DNA of 9,905 bases from DATGFK01 sp040007395. GTDB lineage: Bacteria; Chloroflexota; Anaerolineae; Aggregatilineales; UBA2796. Both the position numbers and the translations under genes were made by a program. Under the pieces are notes generated by a model. That model saw only the letters and a program-made list of their open reading frames with translations, was not told the DNA's origin and ran no database searches. Each line of letters begins with the position of its first letter. The first letter of the stretch is position 1. Positions 6,098-9,905 of this stretch are shown one piece after another. Where the stretch lies: contig JBDTVG010000219.1 in assembly GCA_040007395.1 (NCBI GenBank), forward strand, positions 1 through 9,905, written 5' to 3'.

Positions 6098-7312
6098 ATG
6101 TGCACAAGTTATTTGCCAGTTGTCCAATCCCGTTATGCCAAACTCACGCTGATCATTTCCGCGCTGGTCCTGATTGTATTAGCGGTTGCCACACTGCCTT
6201 TTACTCCAATTGTCGTGAACGCCGCCGACACCACTCCAACGCCAACTGCGCCACTACCGCGCATTACCGCCGATAATGCTGATCGTTTGATCCAGATTGC
6301 ACGCAGCCAACGCATAGTTTCTCCAGCAGAAGGTGTCCCCCCGCAACTAAAGTTTAATACTGACGGAACAACACTGATTACGTCTACTTCTGCGGGTATC
6401 AAACTTTGGGACGTAAACACAGGTCAGGAACGATCCCTTCAAGGAGCGCCCATTTTTGGGGACTTTGCCATTAGCCCAAATGGCAAGTTACTCGCCCTGA
6501 TAGCGCCCAAATCAAACATAGAAAGTGTTATCCAAATCTATGATGTAGAAACGGGTAAGAAGCTGTCTGATCTAGCGGGCACTTTATTTCACATTAATCA
6601 ATTTGCGTTCAGTCCAGATAGTACAAATATATTGGCGGTTGCCGTAAAAACTGGAAGTGAAAATCGCCCGCAAGTCTATAGATGGGATATTGCCACCCGC
6701 AAGCAGATTAATGGATTCAGTTCCATCGAAGGATTAGGCACTGCCATTTTTAGCCAAGATGCCAGATATGTCGCTGGTTTTGGACAGTATGGCTTAGAAG
6801 TATCGGATTTGAATAAAGGTACAAGCCAGGTTTTGTTGAAATATTCTGATCCAAACATAGCTTATTCGTTTAACTTCAGCCCTGACGGCAAATATATGGC
6901 AGTTGCGGATGAAAATACGATAACCATATTGGACATTCAAACGGGTGTTCAAATCTCGACACTACCGGGATTGAAAAGATATGGCATAACCTATATGATA
7001 TTTAGTCCCGATGACCAGATTTTAGGCATTAGCAGCGATTTCGGTGGTGCGTTTGTGCCATATAAAATCCTTACCGGTAAACCAGTACAAATTCCAGACG
7101 TAACAGGCAACATGCGAGGAGTATTAACATTTAGCCCAGATAGTCAGCTAATGATTTCGAACACAGATAAAGATATTGAGATACGCACGACCCTGTCATC
7201 GGAAGTAGTTGCTAAAATCGCTGGACCAGCACGACCCGTTTTTAGTCCCGATGGAACTATGTTAGCTCTATACAATGACGGTATAATCCGCCTGTTTCGC
7301 GTTGGGCAGTAA
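6098..7312 (+). CDS. Exported WD40-type β-propeller protein
   Basis: A 404-aa protein with an N-terminal signal or anchor sequence (KLTLIISALVLIVLAVATLPF, with possible cleavage after VVNA), a short Thr/Pro linker (TTPTPTAPLP) and then repeated WD40-like blades to the C-terminus. Blade starts include FAISPNGKLLAL, FAFSPDS, FNFSPDGKYMAV, MIFSPDDQILG, LTFSPDSQLMIS and VFSPDGTMLALY, interleaved with DV.TG-type strand ends (LWDVNTGQ, IYDVETGK, WDIATRK, LDIQTGV). I count seven to eight blades, enough for a complete propeller. WD40 propellers are binding scaffolds with no activity of their own; the ligand cannot be told. The start at 6098 is chosen for its GAGGA site. The gene diverges from the LamG-like gene and converges on the β-helix gene, with a hairpin between them. 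Confidence 0.85.
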   Translation: MCTSYLPVVQSRYAKLTLIISALVLIVLAVATLPFTPIVVNAADTTPTPTAPLPRITADNADRLIQIARSQRIVSPAEGVPPQLKFNTDGTTLITSTSAGIKLWDVNTGQERSLQGAPIFGDFAISPNGKLLALIAPKSNIESVIQIYDVETGKKLSDLAGTLFHINQFAFSPDSTNILAVAVKTGSENRPQVYRWDIATRKQINGFSSIEGLGTAIFSQDARYVAGFGQYGLEVSDLNKGTSQVLLKYSDPNIAYSFNFSPDGKYMAVADENTITILDIQTGVQISTLPGLKRYGITYMIFSPDDQILGISSDFGGAFVPYKILTGKPVQIPDVTGNMRGVLTFSPDSQLMISNTDKDIEIRTTLSSEVVAKIAGPARPVFSPDGTMLALYNDGIIRLFRVGQ

Positions 7313-7350
7313 TTTACTAGACACACTCTGAATCGCTTATGCTTAAGTCG

Positions 7351-7385
7351 GACTATCAGGAACGATTCTTCAATTCCTGATAGTC
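7351..7385. terminator. Perfect 12-bp hairpin between convergent genes
   Basis: GACTATCAGGAA (7351-7362) pairs fully with TTCCTGATAGTC (7374-7385) around an 11-base loop. It lies 38 bp after the WD40 stop and 21 bp after the β-helix stop, so it can shield or end both messages. Neither side has a clean T run, so it is not a textbook intrinsic terminator. A close copy follows the partial gene at 9683-9716. Confidence 0.55.
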
Positions 7386-7406
7386 TCGCCAAAAAGTTAT
7401 GCTACA

Positions 7407-9554
7407 TTACGGGACGAACGTGAGCGCCAACTTCGGCGCAGTTGCCGTTGGCGTATCGGCAGTGTTACGAATAGCTGGTACTGGGACTGTCCAGTGACCC
7501 GCCACAGGCAAGTCTCCTGCTGCGCCGAACGTGCTTGCTCGGTCAACCGCGCCGTTGACAAGCGCATTCTTCAGATAAAACGTTGTGTTCGAGGGGCGGA
7601 ACACCCCAACGCCAGTGTGACGAATCCCTGTCCAGTCACCTGCTACTGGCAAGTCTGTGCTAGCCCCAAGCGTCACGGTGTAGTTACCCATTGCCGCACA
7701 GTTGCATACGCTGTTGGTCAGGTAAAAGGTCGTCGTTGAGGGACGATACACGCCGGGGCTGTAGATGCCATTGCCATCCCAATCGCCCGCGACGGGTTTG
7801 TCACCGGGGATGCCCAGCACCATTTGGAAGTCGGCAAAGCCAGTGGTCGGGCTGTTCTTGAGAAAGATCAAGCCATTGGAGGGGCGGAATACGCCAACGC
7901 CTGACCGACCCGCGCCAGTCCAGTCGCCTGCCATCGGTAGATCGCCCGGTGCGCCGAGCACGAAATCATAGACAATTGGCGCGTTGATACTGTTGGAATT
8001 CTTGAGCAGGAACTCATTGCCTCGCAGCACCCCAACCGTATCGATGCCATCGCCATCCCAATCGCCCACCACTGGGTAAATCGTCGTGCCGCCCGCATTC
8101 GAGCCAAACACGGTGGTAAACGCCACTTGTACAGGAATAGTGCCAGCTTGTGCTAGATAAAAAGTGTCGTTTGAAGGTCGATACAGACCGATGACTTTCT
8201 GGATCTCGAAGGTGGTCGCGGCCGCTTTTTCATAGGCACCCACATCGCACGGAGTTTTACGCGGAACGCCGCGTTGATCGCGGGTGCTGGGCGTTATCCC
8301 GCTCAACGTCGCGCAGTTGCCATGACCAAGCGCCGGACTGAGCGGCAGCAGCGGAATCGTTTGGGTCAGGCCGCCATAGCTGCCAAGTGTGCCTAACTTT
8401 GCGTTGGTGACACCCGTCTGGTCGGTGCCGACATACGTAGCGGGGCCGATGGTCGTTCCAACCACATTGTTGCCCAATGAGGTAAACGCGGAAATGGCAG
8501 CAAAATTATGCAGATCGTCGGCAACACCGCTATCACTGTTACCCTTGAGGATTGTGCTGCCCAGAGCTAGAGTGCCGGTGGTGCTTTGAATGCGTATACC
8601 ACCGCCAAAAGTATTATAAGTAGATGAATTGCCCGTGATGGTTGTGTTGCTGATGGTAACGGCAGTTGCGCCAATGGTTTTCACGCCTGTCCCTGAATTA
8701 TTGGAAATGGTGCTGTTCGAAATCTTCAGGGTTCCCGGATTGCCAGCCGCTTCGGTTATTCCGGTATCATTGAATATGAAGGTACTTCCCTCAATGATCG
8801 AATTCCCACTTGATAGAAAAACGGCACCCTGCGAACCTGTATTCTTCGAAAATGTGCTATCTCTGATGGTGGTTGTGGTTGTGCCACTGGTTTCAATGGC
8901 AGCGCCTTCATCGCCATCATTACGCTCGAAGATTGATCCCGTTACGACCAGCACTCCAGAACTTAGAATGCCGCCGGGGCCGTTGTTAAATCCAATAAAA
9001 TCAATGTTGTGGTTATCGCGAAATACACTGCTCAGTACCGTGAGTATCCCTGTGTTGCCAACGATGGCACCATTGTCGCTGCCGGAATTGCCATCAAAGA
9101 TACAGTTAATAATCGTCAATGTACCATCGTTGGCAATGGCAGCACTCCGAATGGTGTTGGCGAAAATGCCGCCAACTCCATTTTGAAAGGTTAGCCCGGA
9201 GACTAGCACTGTAGAACTGGCATTGATCGAAAGACTGCCATCGTGTTGATTGCCATCAAGCGCCAAGATAGAAGGGCCGGGGCCAATAATTGTCAGGTTA
9301 GTAGTAATGGCGATTGCGCCGCCGGTCAGAACAATCTTGCCCGTGACGTTGGGCGTGAAGGTGATAATGTCGCCGCTTGCCGCACCGGTGATCACCTGCC
9401 GCAGACTGCCTGTGCCGCTGTCGTTGTTGTTCGTGACAGTCAACGGTGCTGCGCGTGCAGGTCGGGGCGTGAAGATGGTCACGCACAAAAGTGCTAATAA
9501 AGCGAAGGCTGTGTGCAAAACATGAAATCGATAAAGACGCGGTGATTTTCGCAT
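7407..9554 (-). CDS. Exported parallel β-helix protein with C-terminal FG-GAP/VCBS-like repeats
   Basis: A 715-aa secreted protein. ATG 9554 is chosen because GGAAAG lies just before it and a TATAAT promoter lies 44 bp upstream; the longer open frame to 9638 would start at TTG and overlap that promoter. A signal peptide (1-35, ending TPRPARA) is followed by a right-handed β-helix with NDSGTGSLRQ, SGDIITF and NLTIIGPGPSIL, many short Asn/Thr/Gly turns (ISNTTITGNSS), and the 'choice-of-anchor Q'-type close STRDQRG...CDVGAYE. The rest is about five repeats of 46-49 residues with GVFRPSN.TFYLKN and (V/A)GDW.G.G; the DWDGDGID form could bind calcium. The tail is TADTPTATAPK followed by LALTFVP. 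The fold suggests surface or extracellular adhesion or glycan contact; no catalytic site is recognisable. It shares its 3' end with the partial gene upstream. Confidence 0.88.
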   Translation of the reverse strand: MRKSPRLYRFHVLHTAFALLALLCVTIFTPRPARAAPLTVTNNNDSGTGSLRQVITGAASGDIITFTPNVTGKIVLTGGAIAITTNLTIIGPGPSILALDGNQHDGSLSINASSTVLVSGLTFQNGVGGIFANTIRSAAIANDGTLTIINCIFDGNSGSDNGAIVGNTGILTVLSSVFRDNHNIDFIGFNNGPGGILSSGVLVVTGSIFERNDGDEGAAIETSGTTTTTIRDSTFSKNTGSQGAVFLSSGNSIIEGSTFIFNDTGITEAAGNPGTLKISNSTISNNSGTGVKTIGATAVTISNTTITGNSSTYNTFGGGIRIQSTTGTLALGSTILKGNSDSGVADDLHNFAAISAFTSLGNNVVGTTIGPATYVGTDQTGVTNAKLGTLGSYGGLTQTIPLLPLSPALGHGNCATLSGITPSTRDQRGVPRKTPCDVGAYEKAAATTFEIQKVIGLYRPSNDTFYLAQAGTIPVQVAFTTVFGSNAGGTTIYPVVGDWDGDGIDTVGVLRGNEFLLKNSNSINAPIVYDFVLGAPGDLPMAGDWTGAGRSGVGVFRPSNGLIFLKNSPTTGFADFQMVLGIPGDKPVAGDWDGNGIYSPGVYRPSTTTFYLTNSVCNCAAMGNYTVTLGASTDLPVAGDWTGIRHTGVGVFRPSNTTFYLKNALVNGAVDRASTFGAAGDLPVAGHWTVPVPAIRNTADTPTATAPKLALTFVP
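7411..7523 (-). repeat. Direct repeat, copy 1 (3' end of β-helix gene)
   Basis: Matches 9741-9853 at 110 of 113 positions (mismatches at 7419, 7423 and 7502), including an uninterrupted 78-bp identity at 7424-7501. It covers the last 38 codons. Identity collapses abruptly beyond 7523. Confidence 0.95.
7480..8200 (-). repeat. In-gene tandem repeats (about 138-147 bp period)
   Basis: A marker of the form CARTSRCC, encoding the GDW/GHW turn of each module, recurs at 7492, 7633, 7780, 7921 and 8059, a spacing of 141, 147, 141 and 138 bp (46-49 codons). The copies are clearly diverged in DNA, so this is an old protein-level repeat rather than a recent expansion. DWDG and DWTG modules alternate. 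Confidence 0.8.
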
Positions 9555-9597
9555 AATCTTTCCAATAATAAAAACTGCCATAATACCATTGGGCTTC

Positions 9598-9625
9598 ATT
9601 ATATGACTAATCACTTCAAACTTAA
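9598..9625 (-). promoter_or_regulatory. Candidate σ70-type promoter of the β-helix gene
   Basis: On the minus strand a perfect TATAAT (9598-9603) lies 16 bp downstream of TTAAGT (9620-9625, three of six consensus bases). The predicted RNA would start near 9590, giving a leader of about 36 nt before ATG 9554. Confidence 0.45.
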
Positions 9626-9682
9626 CAGAAATAGTCAAAGAGGTTTATTGTTAGTGAAGAATTTATCTTGATAGGTACGCAG

Positions 9683-9716
9683 GATTATCAGGAACGAGTC
9701 GTCAATCCTGATAGTC
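9683..9716. terminator. Hairpin after the partial paralogue, copy of 7351-7385
   Basis: GATTATCAGGA (9683-9693) pairs with TCCTGATAGTC (9706-9716), 11 pairs including one T:G, around a 12-base loop (ACGAGTCGTCAA). Sequence and position (about 20 bp after the stop) match the hairpin behind the β-helix gene, so the two 3' ends share it. It separates the partial gene from the β-helix promoter. Confidence 0.5.
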
Positions 9717-9736
9717 TCGTGTAAAACCGCGCCATC

Positions 9737-9905
9737 TCAAGGGACGAATGTGGGCGCCAACTTCGGCGCAGTTGCCGTTGGCGTATCGGCAGTGTTACGA
9801 ATAGCTGGTACTGGGACTGTCCAGTGACCCGTCACAGGCAAGTCTCCTGCTGCACTGAAACTAGCCTGCCGCAATATGGCTTCAACCGAAGGAGGAACTG
9901 AATAC
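9737..9905 (-). CDS. C-terminal end of a second secreted protein sharing the FG-GAP-like tail (partial)
   Basis: The final 55 codons of a gene running off the right edge, stop TGA at 9737-9739. The visible protein reads YSVPPSVEAILRQ, then ASFSAAGDLPVTGHWTVPVP, then a tail ending TATAPKLAPTFVP. The last 40 or so residues nearly duplicate the β-helix protein (changes include A to T and L to P), with the GDLPV.GHW half-module and the Thr/Pro tail. The residues before ASFSAAG lack the FRPSN.TFYLKN pattern, so the body may be a different kind of domain with the same C-terminal cassette. It is presumably exported, but its N-terminus is not in the window. Confidence 0.85.
   Translation of the reverse strand, partial: YSVPPSVEAILRQASFSAAGDLPVTGHWTVPVPAIRNTADTPTATAPKLAPTFVP
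9741..9853 (-). repeat. Direct repeat, copy 2 (3' end of partial gene)
   Basis: Partner of 7411-7523 at an offset of 2330 bp, 97% identical. The boundary at 9853 is sharp. Confidence 0.95.

Noticed and set aside
7480..8200. Regular 138-147 bp repeats considered as a CRISPR or tandem satellite
   Set aside because: They are in-frame, diverged protein repeats encoding GDW and FRPSN motifs, with no identical repeat units or spacers.
8629..9186. Long plus-strand open frame opposite the β-helix region
   Set aside because: Antisense shadow of a repetitive, biased coding sequence; low-complexity Val/Pro/Leu product with no domain character.
9555..9638. N-terminal extension of the β-helix protein to a TTG at 9638
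   Set aside because: It overlaps a TATAAT promoter and lacks a Shine-Dalgarno; ATG 9554 directly precedes a normal signal peptide.

Overview
The window looks like a chromosomal segment of a Chloroflexota-type bacterium. This is an inference: several secreted proteins carry Thr/Pro-rich linkers (TTPTPTAP, TPTATAP), there is a β-helix protein with a 'choice-of-anchor Q'-like end followed by FG-GAP/VCBS-like repeats, and base composition is moderate. No rRNA, tRNA or CRISPR array was seen, and no marker fixes the taxon.

Left part (1-1440). The last codons of an unrecognised plus-strand reading frame end at 172 and are followed by a strong 12-bp hairpin. A complete 1008-bp IS1595-family insertion sequence (225-1232) sits directly against the 3' arm of that hairpin. 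It has 22-bp imperfect terminal inverted repeats and a perfect 8-bp target duplication (AACCTTTT). Its transposase gene is broken twice, by an in-frame TAG and by a +1 shift at a G7A5 run. A short gene-free stretch with a REP-like palindrome follows.

Centre (1441-4977, minus strand). Five tightly spaced genes read right to left: a membrane-anchored helix-hairpin-helix protein, a DUF971 protein, an unrecognised 189-aa protein, hypoxanthine phosphoribosyltransferase (hpt) and a CCA tRNA nucleotidyltransferase with an HD domain (cca). Two junctions are overlapping stop/start pairs, so translational coupling is likely. Functions cover purine salvage and tRNA 3'-end maturation; the other three genes have no assigned role. 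A single-pass membrane protein with a concanavalin-A/LamG-like exterior domain (5056-5871) lies 78 bp upstream on the same strand and may belong to the same transcript.

Right part (5872-9905) is an extracytoplasmic block. A divergent gene encodes an exported WD40-type β-propeller (6098-7312). Facing it is a 715-aa exported β-helix protein with about five 46-49-residue FG-GAP-like repeats (7407-9554). Upstream of that, the C-terminus of a second such protein (9737-9905) runs off the window. The two share a 113-bp, 97% identical 3' end and a near-identical downstream hairpin, while the sequence before it is unrelated. This points to recent duplication, gene conversion or module exchange of a C-terminal cassette, and is the most interesting feature. 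I see no convincing new defence or biosynthetic system.
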